From the NCBI GenBank assembly GCA_037382465.1, contig JARRPX010000027.1, forward strand, positions 1 through 64,000: 64,000 nt of DNA, given 5' to 3'. The translations under genes and the position numbers were made by a program. The notes beneath the pieces are model-generated. The model saw only the letters and a program-made list of their open reading frames with translations. It was not told the origin of the DNA and ran no database searches. How positions within the stretch are numbered: the first letter of the stretch is position 1; every line of letters begins with the position of its first letter. This document shows positions 49,565 through 59,521 of this stretch, one piece after another. The stretch is from Anaerolineales bacterium. Its GTDB lineage: Bacteria > Chloroflexota > Anaerolineae > Anaerolineales > E44-bin32.

Positions 49565-51175
49565 TTACTCTTCGATTAAAGCCTGCAGCGTCTCTGCGTC
49601 GAAAGGATTTCGACCATCTTCAAGTTCTACGATCCACGCCGACCGAGTGGGTCCGAAGTAGAGATAGGCCGGTGGATTGTTGGATGCCAGTGTATCCAGA
49701 AAATATTGGAACTCCTGCGCGGCGTCCGTATAGCGGCCCAGGAGCGCTAAAGCCAGCCCGCGGCTGTCGTTGGTGTAGCCGGAGGGATTCATCTCGACGG
49801 CCAGGTCACAATGCGGCAGCGCCTCTTCCGGCCTACCCGCCAGACTCATGTACCAACACAACGTATTTTGAAGGTCGGCAGATTTCGAATGCTGCGCCTC
49901 GAACTGCAGGAGCAGATCGATCGCCTCATTTTGGTTGCCCGGATCTTGACGGAAGAGCGTGATGGCAAGGTTGATCACCGCAGGTTCGTAACTTTCGTCC
50001 TCTGCCGTCGCCACCTGGAAGTCGGCCAGTGCTCGCTCCAGGTCCCCAGCCTGGCCGCGGTTGAGGTAAGCAACGCCTCGGTTGTTATAAGCCGAGATCA
50101 ATTCCGGGAACTTCTCAACAGCTTCGGAGTAGTATGCGATCACTTCGTTGATATTGGAATCCTCCGCATAATCCTCGATCAAACCCAAGAAGAAATAGAT
50201 CCGGCCTGCTTTCGAGGCATCTTGCGTATCTTCGATCAAAGCACGACGGAACACTCGTTCGGCCAGATCATAGTGCTGCAGCGACAACTGAACACGCCCG
50301 AGCACGTAGAGCGAAAGCCAACGGACGTCTCTGGGCAAATCGGTATTGACGATCGAATTCAATTCCTCCGATGTGGCGATGAGCCAGCGCTGTTCGCTGC
50401 TCCCGATCCGTTCCTCGGCAGTCGGTGCGCTGACGATAGCGATAACCCTTCCACTGTCGTACTCCCCCCAGATGACGAGCGAGGCATGAAACTGCTCACC
50501 CATGTGCTGCGCCGCCCGCTCGTTCGAAACCGTCTGCGGGAGCAGCTCGATGCGTACGCTTTCGAGTTCGGTTTCATCTAAATCCTGCTGCAGTGCCTCT
50601 TGAATACGGCCGGCGATGTTGTAGCCGATTTGTTCGCTGCCGTAGTTGGCAAATTCGCTCACCAGGATCAGCGTCTCGTCTGCCGCGGCCGTATTCGGCC
50701 AAAGCGAAGAAGTCGAATCATTCCTGACATCGAAACCGAGTTGGCTGGCTACGTCCCGCCACAATCCACTCAGGGCCAGAAATCCGGCAATCACTACCAA
50801 TCCCGTGATGAGTATCGTAAGTTTTTTATGCCGCATCACGCGTTGGCGCAGACCGATCAGGAAATTCGAGGGTGCACGCCGGAAAGCATCGCGGAACTGC
50901 TTTTCATCTGTGGCGGATCGGGACTGAAGGGCAGAATCCACGCTGCCTTCGGGGTGAAATCCGCCGGCAACCAGCAGTGCATCGCGCTCTTCCGACGAAA
51001 GTCGCAGCTTAGATGCCAGTTGAAGCACGTCTTCCCGATTACGGGGCCTGCTGGTCTTGCCCTCCCGCCAACGGAAGATCGTCTGCCGACTCACGCCAAG
51101 CCGGCGGGCAATTTCGCTGTCGCTCACACCGATGCGGTCGATGTATTCGGAAACAAGCTGAGAGAAGTTCCTCAT
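49565..51175 (-). CDS. membrane-bound HTH-TPR regulator
   Basis: 536 residues. An XRE-type HTH lies at about 8-62 (SEIARRLGVSRQTIFRWREG). A membrane helix follows at about 119-138 (LTILITGLVVIAGFLALSGLW). The extracytoplasmic half has a TolB/adenylate-cyclase-associated-like domain (ETLILVSEFANYG, EQFHASLVIWGEYDSG) and about six TPR units (from about 285 to 500). This is a one-component sensor layout. Three TGTTGCA/TGTAACA repeats lie just upstream, and a VWA lipoprotein gene diverges from it. The ATG at 51175 was preferred over a GTG at 51178. Confidence 0.88.
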   Translation of the reverse strand: MRNFSQLVSEYIDRIGVSDSEIARRLGVSRQTIFRWREGKTSRPRNREDVLQLASKLRLSSEERDALLVAGGFHPEGSVDSALQSRSATDEKQFRDAFRRAPSNFLIGLRQRVMRHKKLTILITGLVVIAGFLALSGLWRDVASQLGFDVRNDSTSSLWPNTAAADETLILVSEFANYGSEQIGYNIAGRIQEALQQDLDETELESVRIELLPQTVSNERAAQHMGEQFHASLVIWGEYDSGRVIAIVSAPTAEERIGSSEQRWLIATSEELNSIVNTDLPRDVRWLSLYVLGRVQLSLQHYDLAERVFRRALIEDTQDASKAGRIYFFLGLIEDYAEDSNINEVIAYYSEAVEKFPELISAYNNRGVAYLNRGQAGDLERALADFQVATAEDESYEPAVINLAITLFRQDPGNQNEAIDLLLQFEAQHSKSADLQNTLCWYMSLAGRPEEALPHCDLAVEMNPSGYTNDSRGLALALLGRYTDAAQEFQYFLDTLASNNPPAYLYFGPTRSAWIVELEDGRNPFDAETLQALIEE

Positions 51176-51187
51176 CACACCATCGTT

Positions 51188-51218
51188 GTTGCAAAGAATG
51201 TTGCATCAAATGTAACAC
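51188..51218. promoter_or_regulatory. three 12-bp-spaced repeats between divergent genes
   Basis: TGTTGCA (51188-51194), TGTTGCA (51200-51206) and TGTAACA (51212-51218) recur every 12 bases, placing them on nearly the same DNA face after each turn. The array begins 12 bases upstream of the HTH-TPR start and about 75 bases before the VWA gene, so it is a candidate binding array for the HTH protein. Confidence 0.5.
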
Positions 51219-51291
51219 ACCTGGCGCTTGAAGTGTACTGGGGCTTTGGCAGGATGAGGGCAAATTCCAAGATATACCAAGGAGGTCCCCC

Positions 51292-52785
51292 ATGTCCACC
51301 CGAAGAAGTCCGAAGACCAAGATGGCTTGTCTCGTGCTGCTGGTCCTGCTGCTTGCCGGCTGCGCAGCGGCGCAGGACGCTTCGAAATCCTACAGCCGGG
51401 CGGTCATCAATCAGGGGGAAATTGTGCCTGCCGAGAGGGTACGCGTGCACGAATACTTGAATTACTACGAGCAGCGCTTCCCCGAGCCCATCGATCAACC
51501 ACTCGGGCTGGATTTGCGTCTCGGCAACACGCACATCCCTACCAGCGGCGGGGAGGTCTGGCTTCAAATCGGCCTGCAAGCACAGAGTTTGGAAACAGAG
51601 CCGCGTACGCCCATTAACCTTTCGCTGGTGCTGGACTGCAGCGGCTCCATGAACGGCGACAACAAAATGGAATCCTTGAAGCAGTCGTTGGAAGTCTTTC
51701 TGCTGAGCCTGCAGCCAGACGACGTGATCTCGATCGTCGGCTACGAAAACAAAGCCTACGTACTGCGCAGCGCCCAGCCATTGGGCGACGGCCGCTGGGT
51801 TCGTAGAGTCATCAGCGGATTATCCCCGGGAGGAAGCACCAATTTACACGCCGGTCTGATGCTTGGCTTCGAAGAGGTCGAGCGCAGCTTCGACATCCGC
51901 CGCAACAACCGCGTCATTCTGCTCACCGACGGCATCGCCAACGTCGGCGTGACCAATGCGGAACGGATCGCCGCGGATGCATTGGCCTACAACCAAAAGG
52001 GAATATACCTGTCCACGGTCGGCCTGGGCCTGGACATGAACGACGAATTGCTCAACACGCTGGCCGATCAGGGCCGCGGGGCTTACCACTTCATCGACTC
52101 GGCGGAGGAGATGGACAAGGTTTTCCGTGAAGAGGTGGATGGCCTCGTCGAGCGGGTGGCCAACGACGTGCGCGTCGGCATTCAGCCGGCGTCCGGTGTT
52201 CAACTGAAAAGCGTGAGCGGATACGAAGGTCCGCTCTCCGGAGACGGCGTGCAGGTCGTCCTGTACGACATGGGCGCCGGACAGAGCCAGGTGCTGATTG
52301 CCCGCCTGCAGGTCTCTCCACGCCAATCCGGTCAGCAAGCGCTTGCCGAAGTCACCCTGCAGTATACCGACGTGTTCGCCCAACAATCCCGTCAGGTCAG
52401 CGGCTGGGTATCCGCCCAGGCCGTGACGACGGATACGTACAATCCCGTCGGCGACATCGAGGTGTACAGAAACGCCACGATCGTGAAAATGGCGGAAGCG
52501 CTTAAAACGATCGACGCGCTCTGCGATGCGGGGCTTTACGAGCAGGCGTGGGACATCGCTTACGACATGGAACACGAACTGCGTACGGTCGCCGCATTGG
52601 CGGGCGATGCGCAGATGGTGGAAGACGCCGATCTCTTTTCCCGCTACCAGATGACTCTGGAAAACGTCCTGGGGTACGACCCGCTGGAAGCGGATTTCGA
52701 CGTAGATACGATCTCCTCGCAGGACCAGGATCAGCGCTGGGGAGATCCAGGGAATTCTACGCTTCCCACGATTGACGTGGATTGA
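51292..52785 (+). CDS. VWA-domain lipoprotein (YfbK/BatA-like)
   Basis: 497 residues. The signal peptide ends at Cys24 (LLLAGC). An N-terminal domain (VRVHEYLNYYEQRFPEP, the vWF_A-associated YfbK pattern) precedes the VWA domain, whose MIDAS is intact (LVLDCSGSM near residue 115, PGGSTNLHAG, LLTDGIANVG). A C-terminal beta region and a helical tail follow (about 365-497). It should bind metal-dependent protein ligands on the outer face. AAGGAGGT precedes the ATG. It diverges from the HTH-TPR regulator. Confidence 0.92.
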   Translation: MSTRRSPKTKMACLVLLVLLLAGCAAAQDASKSYSRAVINQGEIVPAERVRVHEYLNYYEQRFPEPIDQPLGLDLRLGNTHIPTSGGEVWLQIGLQAQSLETEPRTPINLSLVLDCSGSMNGDNKMESLKQSLEVFLLSLQPDDVISIVGYENKAYVLRSAQPLGDGRWVRRVISGLSPGGSTNLHAGLMLGFEEVERSFDIRRNNRVILLTDGIANVGVTNAERIAADALAYNQKGIYLSTVGLGLDMNDELLNTLADQGRGAYHFIDSAEEMDKVFREEVDGLVERVANDVRVGIQPASGVQLKSVSGYEGPLSGDGVQVVLYDMGAGQSQVLIARLQVSPRQSGQQALAEVTLQYTDVFAQQSRQVSGWVSAQAVTTDTYNPVGDIEVYRNATIVKMAEALKTIDALCDAGLYEQAWDIAYDMEHELRTVAALAGDAQMVEDADLFSRYQMTLENVLGYDPLEADFDVDTISSQDQDQRWGDPGNSTLPTIDVD

Positions 52786-52821
52786 AGTAATCAGGACAAC
52801 GCCAGATCACTTACAAAATAC

Positions 52822-52853
52822 AGACCGGATGGTAAAGATTCACCATCCGGTCT
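52822..52853 (-). terminator. intrinsic terminator
   Basis: AGACCGGATGGT (52822-52833) and ACCATCCGGTCT (52842-52853) form a 12-bp stem. A T-rich GTATTTTG follows only in leftward reading, so it chiefly ends the lipoprotein gene at 52900, although the stem may also slow rightward transcription from the VWA gene. Confidence 0.75.
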
Positions 52854-52899
52854 AAAAGTTATCCCAGGCAAAGCTAAGGGTAACCAGTTGATTCACGCA

Positions 52900-53712
52900 T
52901 TACTCTTCAATGAATCGGAAACTCTCCACCATCTGCGAATCGTAAGCTTTGCTGTATTCCGCATCAGCCGGGAAGTGATAGGACTGGCCGGTGCGCCAGG
53001 TGGCCGCCTTTCCCAGTTCTGGTGCGTAGATAAAGACGTAGCCGCCGTTAAGCAGGCATGTCGATTCCTCGATCGGTTTCCCGTCACCCTGCACCTGCAC
53101 ACGTATGAACCCGTTCCCCTCGACGGGTGTTTTCTCCCCCACCCTGAAACATCCCCCGTAGACTGCATCGACCAACGCCTCGAGATCATCCTCGGCGGCG
53201 ACATTCCATACCACGATCTCCCAATAGAAGCTCGTCCCTTCGCTTGCCAGCATACGCTCGAAATCGTTCTCGACCCGCGCACAGCCATCGAATTCAGTAC
53301 GGTAACCATTTCCGGAGGGAATTTGCGTGGGCAGTGTGAGCTCGGAGTAGTATTCGCTGGTAATGAAGACCCGGTCTTCCCCTTCGATCACCACGACGGG
53401 GACGACGCCACCCAGCGGCCGGTAGGAGCTGTCGGTCTCCGTATCGTTCCAGTAGCAATCCGCATCGAAACGGTAATGCTGCCTGGGAACGCGCATCGAA
53501 AAGCCCAGACGGTGATTGGTATATCGATTCCATTCACCGTCGATTTCCACGAGTTCCGATTCGCTGTTGGGTTCGGTAAGTGGGACGGTTGGCGCCGGAT
53601 TCGATTCTTCCAGCGCGCCTGTCGCAGAAGGCGCCGCGACAGGATAAGTATCACAAGCCGCGAGGATCAAACTCAGCAGAACGAACAGGATGGGTTTCGG
53701 CAATTCATTCAT
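52900..53712 (-). CDS. secreted lipoprotein of unknown function
   Basis: 270 residues from the ATG at 53712. The signal peptide ends at Cys20 (LILAAC), then a Pro/Ser/Thr/Glu linker and a compact beta-rich domain with eight or so strands (RYTNHRLGFSMRVPRQHYRFD, VVVIEGEDRVFITSEYYSE, FYWEIVVWNV). DADCYW, DGCARV and YGGCFRV suggest disulfides. A TTG at 53745 would spoil the signal peptide. No family is recognised. Confidence 0.75.
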   Translation of the reverse strand: MNELPKPILFVLLSLILAACDTYPVAAPSATGALEESNPAPTVPLTEPNSESELVEIDGEWNRYTNHRLGFSMRVPRQHYRFDADCYWNDTETDSSYRPLGGVVPVVVIEGEDRVFITSEYYSELTLPTQIPSGNGYRTEFDGCARVENDFERMLASEGTSFYWEIVVWNVAAEDDLEALVDAVYGGCFRVGEKTPVEGNGFIRVQVQGDGKPIEESTCLLNGGYVFIYAPELGKAATWRTGQSYHFPADAEYSKAYDSQMVESFRFIEE

Positions 53713-53792
53713 TTCGATGACTTCGTTACTTCGTTTGGTTTTCAAACCACCTGACCAGTCTTAGTGAGGAAGATCCATCTACAGCGCGGGAA

Positions 53793-54440
53793 TCACTCGA
53801 TCTCGGAAACCGGTACTCCGCTTGCTTGCGCAAGGAAATCTCTGAAGGTCTCGATCTCGACCTGTTTCTCGATGATGCGGTCAGGAATGATTATGTTATT
53901 CTGGTTGTCGGTAAACAGTATAAACCCCTCTCGGTAAGCGTAGATTTTCTGGATGCGAGACCACCCTATCCAGGTTTTCCAATCTTTGAGATTCATCTGC
54001 ACCGCCTGCGAATCGACGACGATCTCGTACCGCTCATTTTCAGCCTGGTTCCTGCGAAAAGCGCGTTGGATGCGCCAGCGGAGCAGCGTTTCATCGAGGT
54101 TGAGAATCGAGAAACCGAGAACGAGGATCAAAAAGCCGAGGATGATCGCACCGATTTTGATCAAATCGTTGACACCCGGATTTCCACTCACCTGTCTGAG
54201 CAGCACCGAGATGATGAACAGCAGGGCGAATTGGATCAGCTCGATCACGATGGCGGCGACCAGAATCACCATCAGAATCTTGCGAAATCTATAAAACGGG
54301 CGCAGTTTCTGACGCGCCGTTTGCGCGGATAATACATCGTCAATTTCCGTAGTGAGCACAAACGAGAATCTCTTACTCGAACCCGTATCTTCTTCCAAGT
54401 TCCTCTCCACTTTTCGCTGGGGTGCCGGCATCTCGCTCAC
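53793..54440 (-). CDS. YcxB-like membrane protein
   Basis: 215 residues with two membrane helices (ILMVILVAAIVIELIQFALLF and IGAIILGFLILVLGFSIL). A C-terminal PH-like domain follows (YEIVVDSQAVQMNLKDWKTWIGWSRIQKIYAYREGFILFTDNQNNIIIP), the YcxB pattern. The role is unknown. The GTG at 54440 overlaps the stop of the fused kinase/aminotransferase gene; an ATG at 54431 is possible. Confidence 0.78.
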   Translation of the reverse strand: MSEMPAPQRKVERNLEEDTGSSKRFSFVLTTEIDDVLSAQTARQKLRPFYRFRKILMVILVAAIVIELIQFALLFIISVLLRQVSGNPGVNDLIKIGAIILGFLILVLGFSILNLDETLLRWRIQRAFRRNQAENERYEIVVDSQAVQMNLKDWKTWIGWSRIQKIYAYREGFILFTDNQNNIIIPDRIIEKQVEIETFRDFLAQASGVPVSEIE

Positions 54441-56749
54441 GCGATCCCGGCCAGTTCGTCATCGATGCAGCGTAAGGTCATGTCCACGTCGTCCGCGGTC
54501 AGCACCATGGGCGGTTTGATCTTGATCACGTTGTGAAACGGACCGTCGGTACTGAGCAGAATCCCGCGCTCGTTGAGCCGCTGGACCAGTTCATACGCCT
54601 CTTCCGCGGCCGGCTCGAGCGTCTCACGATCGCGCACCAGCTCGATCCCAAGGAACAGTCCCGCGCCGCGCACGTCCCCGACGAGGGCATGCTTCGGCAC
54701 GAGGCGCCGCAGTCCCTCCTGAAAACGTTCGCCCAGCTCGAACGCCCGCTGCTGCAGTTTCTCGTCTCGAATCACATCCAGCACGGCCAATCCGATGGCG
54801 CAGGAAACCGGGTTTCCGCCAAAGGTGGAAAAGAACTCCATCCCGTTGGCGAACGAAGCCGCGATCTCTTCCGTCGTCACGACCGCCGCCATGGGATGGC
54901 CGTTGCCGATGGGTTTGCCCATGACGACGATGTCGGGCACCACGTCCTGCAGTTCGAAGGCCCAGAAATGGCTGCCCGCACGCCCGAATCCGGTCTGCAC
55001 TTCATCCGCGATGCAAACCCCACCCGCCTCGCGCACGTGCCGAAAAGCACGCTCCAAGTAGCCATCCGGCGGGACGATTTGCCCTCCGCACGACATCAGC
55101 GGCTCGACCAGGAACCCGGCGATCGGAGCATCCGCGTCCTGGATCACGGTTCCAACTTCATCACCATACGCAATCCCCGCTTCGCGTCCACATCCCTTGT
55201 GTGTCCCGCGATAGCCATCCGGCATGGGGACGACGTGCACCCAGGATTCGGTCCTGCCGCAGCCGCCTGGCCCCCTGAATTTGTACGGACTGAGGCTGAT
55301 CAAATTCGCCGTATGCCCGTGGTAGGCGCCTTCGACCACGAGGAAATCCATGGCACCCGTGTGCGCCATGGCCAGACGCAAAGCCAACTCGTTCGCTTCG
55401 CTGCCTGAGTTGAGCATAAAAACGGTGGTGAGCGAATCGGGCAGCGTCGCACACAAACGCGCCGCATAGTCCGTCAGGCCGTCGTAGAGGTAGCGCGTGT
55501 TCGTGTTCAACTGGGCCATCTGGTGTTGACCCGCCTCGACGACGCGCGGGTGACAGTGCCCCACGTGGCACACGTTGTTGACCAGGTCGAGGAACGGCCG
55601 GCCGCGCCGGTCAAAGAGGTACTGGCCTTCTCCACGAATCAACTTGTGCGGATGACGGTAGGCAATGGAAAGCGCCGGGCTGATATAGCGGCTTCGCTTA
55701 CCAAGCAGCTCTTGTTTCGAGGCGCCTGGGTTTCGGAGAGGATGGACGTCGATCGTCGAGGTCAATCGCTCCTCCGCCTCCGCGGGATCGATTGTGTAAA
55801 GCCGTTCCATCAGGTCCCAGGCACGCGCTTCCGTAGTGAACCAGGAGGAACGATCGGGATCGATGCGTCGTCGTTCCGCGGCGATGAGCACCGAAGTGCA
55901 CAACCGTCCACAGATCAGGGGGAAGAGCACGCCGATTTCACTCTCGAGCAGCGGACGGATGGAATGGTAGCCCCCAATGATTTCGGCGCCGGCGAGCAAG
56001 GGATCGGGCCGATCGAGGACGGCATAGGCCATTGCAATGGCGAGTTCGTCGACCGTCGGATTGCGCAGCGCATCGCTGAAATCGAGCAGGCCCGAGATGC
56101 GCCCATTCCGAAGCATCAGATTCTCATCGTTGACGTCGCCGTGGATGATGCTCTGCGGCAAATCCGCGAGCCGGGGACCGGTGCACGCCGCATAGAAGTG
56201 GAACATCCACTCCACGATACGCCGCCGATTGGGCGCGCGAATCAAATCGATCGTGCTGCGGTGCTGCGCGGCCCGGGTCAGGTCCCAGGGATGGGTTCGC
56301 CGGGCGAGGGGATGTTCGAACGCGGCAAGCGCCAGGTCGACTTCAGCCAGAACCGCCCCCAGATTCCGGAGTTGGTCGTCCCCCGGGACTCCTGCCGCAA
56401 TCCAGGGCGTCCCCGAGACGAACTCGAACAGCCGGGCGCGTAGTGTGTTTCCATCTTGCGTCCGGTAGGATGCCTCCTCTGCACCCGATCGGGTGGATAT
56501 CTCCCTGGGTAAATCCAGTTTCACACCCGCGGCCTGCAGGTGGGCCACGATTTGCCGCTCCATTTCGAGTACCTCACTGGAAATACGCTCCGTTATGCGT
56601 TTGAGAACGTAGCGCCGGCCATCCGCCAGCGAGACGAGATAATTTTCATTTTCACCGCTGAGCGGCTTGATCTCGCCGTCCAGGCCGTATTCGGCTCGGA
56701 CCAATTCGACGTAGGTTCCCAGGGACGGCTGCGAAAACTCCGCTTTCAT
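54437..56749 (-). CDS. fused sugar/amino-alcohol kinase and PLP phospho-lyase (HYKK-AGXT2L-like)
   Basis: 770 residues. About 15-310 is an aminoglycoside-phosphotransferase-fold kinase (catalytic loop [11 protein letters not shown] near 200, metal motif LLDFSDA). About 350-770 is a class III PLP enzyme ([29 protein letters not shown], lysine in [14 protein letters not shown] near 610). The lyase half resembles human AGXT2L1/AGXT2L2, which split phosphoethanolamine or phosphohydroxylysine, and the kinase half resembles hydroxylysine kinase. One chain could phosphorylate an amino alcohol and then eliminate phosphate and ammonia. The substrate is not determined. The ATG overlaps the GNAT stop. 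Confidence 0.88.
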   Translation of the reverse strand: MKAEFSQPSLGTYVELVRAEYGLDGEIKPLSGENENYLVSLADGRRYVLKRITERISSEVLEMERQIVAHLQAAGVKLDLPREISTRSGAEEASYRTQDGNTLRARLFEFVSGTPWIAAGVPGDDQLRNLGAVLAEVDLALAAFEHPLARRTHPWDLTRAAQHRSTIDLIRAPNRRRIVEWMFHFYAACTGPRLADLPQSIIHGDVNDENLMLRNGRISGLLDFSDALRNPTVDELAIAMAYAVLDRPDPLLAGAEIIGGYHSIRPLLESEIGVLFPLICGRLCTSVLIAAERRRIDPDRSSWFTTEARAWDLMERLYTIDPAEAEERLTSTIDVHPLRNPGASKQELLGKRSRYISPALSIAYRHPHKLIRGEGQYLFDRRGRPFLDLVNNVCHVGHCHPRVVEAGQHQMAQLNTNTRYLYDGLTDYAARLCATLPDSLTTVFMLNSGSEANELALRLAMAHTGAMDFLVVEGAYHGHTANLISLSPYKFRGPGGCGRTESWVHVVPMPDGYRGTHKGCGREAGIAYGDEVGTVIQDADAPIAGFLVEPLMSCGGQIVPPDGYLERAFRHVREAGGVCIADEVQTGFGRAGSHFWAFELQDVVPDIVVMGKPIGNGHPMAAVVTTEEIAASFANGMEFFSTFGGNPVSCAIGLAVLDVIRDEKLQQRAFELGERFQEGLRRLVPKHALVGDVRGAGLFLGIELVRDRETLEPAAEEAYELVQRLNERGILLSTDGPFHNVIKIKPPMVLTADDVDMTLRCIDDELAGIA

Positions 56750-57159
56750 TCCAGACGCTTTCCCATACTGAGGCGCTCTTCACTCTCGTATCCGAGCGTC
56801 CGGTAAAAATCGACGACGGCCGCGTTCGTCGCACGCACCTGAAGGTTCACCTTCGGGCAGCCAATCCCCGCCAGACCGGATTCCACTTGCCGGACCAACG
56901 CAGAACCGATCCCCTGCCTGCGGTAGTCCGGGTGAACGGCAACGTAGTACAGCCAGCCGCGGTGGCCGTCGTACCCGCCCATCGCGGTTCCCACCAGCGT
57001 CTCGTCGACGAGCGCAACATAGAACAGCTCCCGCTGTACTTCGAGCTTGCGCACGATGTCTTCCTCGGGAACGTTCCACGATGACGAATCGGGGAAAACC
57101 GTGCGCCACAAAGCGGCGACTTCAGCTTGGTCGGATTCGGAGTAGGTTCGTATTTCCAT
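56746..57159 (-). CDS. GNAT-family N-acetyltransferase (YpeA-like)
   Basis: 137 residues. The acetyl-CoA loop is VHPDYRRQGIGSALV, and FYRTLGYESEERLSMGKRL is the YpeA/RimI-like end. The substrate is unknown. Its stop overlaps the ATG of the kinase/phospho-lyase fusion, so the two are co-translated and may act on related amino compounds. Confidence 0.9.
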   Translation of the reverse strand: MEIRTYSESDQAEVAALWRTVFPDSSSWNVPEEDIVRKLEVQRELFYVALVDETLVGTAMGGYDGHRGWLYYVAVHPDYRRQGIGSALVRQVESGLAGIGCPKVNLQVRATNAAVVDFYRTLGYESEERLSMGKRLE

Positions 57160-57263
57160 CTGCTGCTCTTTTCGGATGCGCCTGCTTCCTGCTAAAGCAT
57201 CTCACCTCGACACCTGTGATCCGGTTCGCGACATCGGATCGCAGATTGTAACCCGGGACGGGA

Positions 57264-58883
57264 TTATCGATTCTCGATCAGCTCCAGACTGTTCAGCGAA
57301 TTCCAATAGTAGGAATAATAACTTTCATCCGGCAGGAGGGAATAATCCATGCCGAAGTAAAGGTTAAATAGAATCCGGAATGAATTGACAGGGCTGATCC
57401 CGGGATAGAGCGTGTCCGTGCTCTTCCCGGGAAAGCAATAGGCATTCAGGATCGAAAAAGTCTCGTGAATGGCCTGCGGTGAAGGGGACTTCCAGTCCAA
57501 CAACGACCGCGGACCGTGATCCGCCTGTAAGATGATCACGGGAGGCGTGCCCGGCTTGGAAAGGATCGCTTCGACGATATCTTCCAATCTGCCATTGAGA
57601 TACTGCAACTGTTCCACGTATCCCGTATGATACTCCTCCACACTTCCCTCAAAATCACTGCCGTCCATGTAGCTGAACGGCCTGTCGGGCAATTCGATCG
57701 TTCCATCGGGCTGGAACACGAACGGAAGATGGGGCAGGATGACGTGGGCAAATACAAACTTCGGGCCGGGAATGACGTCGAGGGAGGGCAGTGTATCGAG
57801 AATGTACCGCTGCCGGGCGATATGGCCGCTGTATGAAACGCCGAAGGCCATTCGATTGAAGAGGATCGAGATCTTGGCAGGGTAAACCACAATCGATTGC
57901 GAGAGCAAAATCGATTCGAAGGGATTCAAGCCGTGGATGATCGGATCGAGAAGAATATCGGAGGACGTGATGTCGGTCAGAGAAAAACCCGATTCGAACG
58001 TGACGATGTTGTACCCCATCTCCTTGAAAGTCTGCATGACCAGGTTCTGATTCAGATAGCTCGACAGTACACTCGCCGGGACGGTTCTGGGTTCCGTCTC
58101 TGGAATCACGTTCTGTACGTAATCGAGATTCAACGAAGTGATCAGACTCAAAGCAGTCTTCGTGTAGTTGGCGATACTGTCCCGAGCGACGTAGCAGCCT
58201 TCTGATTCGAGGAAGTCGAGAAAACCTGAATTGTCGTAGCCATAGATTTCCCGCAGCACATCGGCTCTACCATACGCGTCCAGGATCAGATAATACACAT
58301 CCGGCAGCGCGGCGGCATCTTCTTTTCTTTCAACCTCGGTCGCCGCATTGGTGTTTCGCTTCGTGTCAAATTTCATCACCGTGACGATATGCCGGCCGAT
58401 GAGGATCGCCGAGGTGATGATCGAGGAAAGCACGAGGATATTTATCAGCACATCCATCATCCGCAGCCAGGAGGCGCGTTTGTGGATCGTGAAAATGATC
58501 CCGATTACGAGGCAGAGCGGAACGAGGAACATGATCGTCAGCGCGATGCGATTCTCGTCTTCCTGAATGCCTGCGAACCTCGACCCGAACAAGGTGGTCA
58601 GCGCGGAGGTCATCCATGAAGGAATCCGTCCGGACTGCAGGAGACCGAGCAGAAGCAGCGAACTGGTAACCGCCGAGGTTTTCCAACCTTTCGAGATTTT
58701 CTTGATCCCGACGAACAAAATGGCTGCTAGAGCGAGATAGATCAGGCTGGGCCGTACGATCCAGGCCAACTCGACCCGATCCGCGTTCACACCCAGCAAA
58801 GCAAGCACGGGCATGAGTGCGACGGCCACGACCTGAAGGATGGCTGTGCATGCAGATTCTTTATATGTCGTTGTATCTTGCAT
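57264..58883 (-). CDS. membrane sulfatase/phosphotransferase-like protein (full length)
   Basis: 539 residues: five membrane helices in the first 190, then an alkaline-phosphatase-fold domain. Visible are YYLILDAYGRADVLREIYGYD, the candidate catalytic Thr segment NYTKTALSLITSLNLDYV, the FAHVILPHLPFVF strand, ILQADHGPRSL and the end segment SILNAYCFPGK, PVNSFRILFNLYFG. These features fit sulfatase/LTA-synthase-type enzymes. Its paralog at 27335-28774 lacks the last part. The ATG at 58883 has no clear ribosome site. Confidence 0.88.
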   Translation of the reverse strand: MQDTTTYKESACTAILQVVAVALMPVLALLGVNADRVELAWIVRPSLIYLALAAILFVGIKKISKGWKTSAVTSSLLLLGLLQSGRIPSWMTSALTTLFGSRFAGIQEDENRIALTIMFLVPLCLVIGIIFTIHKRASWLRMMDVLINILVLSSIITSAILIGRHIVTVMKFDTKRNTNAATEVERKEDAAALPDVYYLILDAYGRADVLREIYGYDNSGFLDFLESEGCYVARDSIANYTKTALSLITSLNLDYVQNVIPETEPRTVPASVLSSYLNQNLVMQTFKEMGYNIVTFESGFSLTDITSSDILLDPIIHGLNPFESILLSQSIVVYPAKISILFNRMAFGVSYSGHIARQRYILDTLPSLDVIPGPKFVFAHVILPHLPFVFQPDGTIELPDRPFSYMDGSDFEGSVEEYHTGYVEQLQYLNGRLEDIVEAILSKPGTPPVIILQADHGPRSLLDWKSPSPQAIHETFSILNAYCFPGKSTDTLYPGISPVNSFRILFNLYFGMDYSLLPDESYYSYYWNSLNSLELIENR

Positions 58884-58970
58884 GATCGTAGATGATAAAA
58901 CAGAAGCGGCACGAATAAAAGCATCTGGGCGAAATCGGCCCCTCGTCAACGGACGCTTGCGGGTCTGGAA

Positions 58971-59486
58971 TCAGAAAATGAAGGGTATGAACCTTTTGGT
59001 GGTTTCCATGTAATCCGCATACGGCTGGCCGAAGCGCTCGAGGTTGTCCGCTTCTTCCACCCATGCGGTGGCGTACATGAACACGACCAGTAAGGCCAGG
59101 ATCAAGAAGCCGAATCCCGAAGGTGATTTCAAGAACGCCCCCAGTCCGAGAAGCAGCAGTGAAGCGTAGAGCGGATGGCGGATAAATCGGTAGGCCCCTG
59201 TGGTGACCAATTTCGTCGTATTTTCCAGGTCTTCTTCTGGCGCCCCCAACGAGCGGAGCATATGAAAGCCGTGAAGCGCGAGCAGAAGAGAGCCAGTGAG
59301 CAGCAGCCAGGAAACGATCTGCAAAGGAGACATCGGATCCAGAAACCAGGAGTCAGCGTTGAGAACGACCAGGCCGAGCGTACACTCGAAGGCGAAGTAA
59401 CGTAAGAAACGGTGACGATGCGGCCGGCGCAGCGTGAAGATCAACAACGAGATCGAGAGCACGATGAAAAGGATGAAATACGTCAT
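58971..59486 (-). CDS. isoprenylcysteine methyltransferase-like membrane protein
   Basis: 171 residues, about five membrane helices. The C-terminal TGAYRFIRHPLYASLLLLGLG and EEADNLERFGQPYADYMETTKRF are the ICMT/PEMT signature that binds SAM. The substrate is unknown. AAAGGGA precedes the ATG. It diverges from the gene at 59522. Confidence 0.9.
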   Translation of the reverse strand: MTYFILFIVLSISLLIFTLRRPHRHRFLRYFAFECTLGLVVLNADSWFLDPMSPLQIVSWLLLTGSLLLALHGFHMLRSLGAPEEDLENTTKLVTTGAYRFIRHPLYASLLLLGLGAFLKSPSGFGFLILALLVVFMYATAWVEEADNLERFGQPYADYMETTKRFIPFIF

Positions 59487-59521
59487 TCCGATATTGTCCC
59501 TTTCTTTCCAGACAAGGTCAA

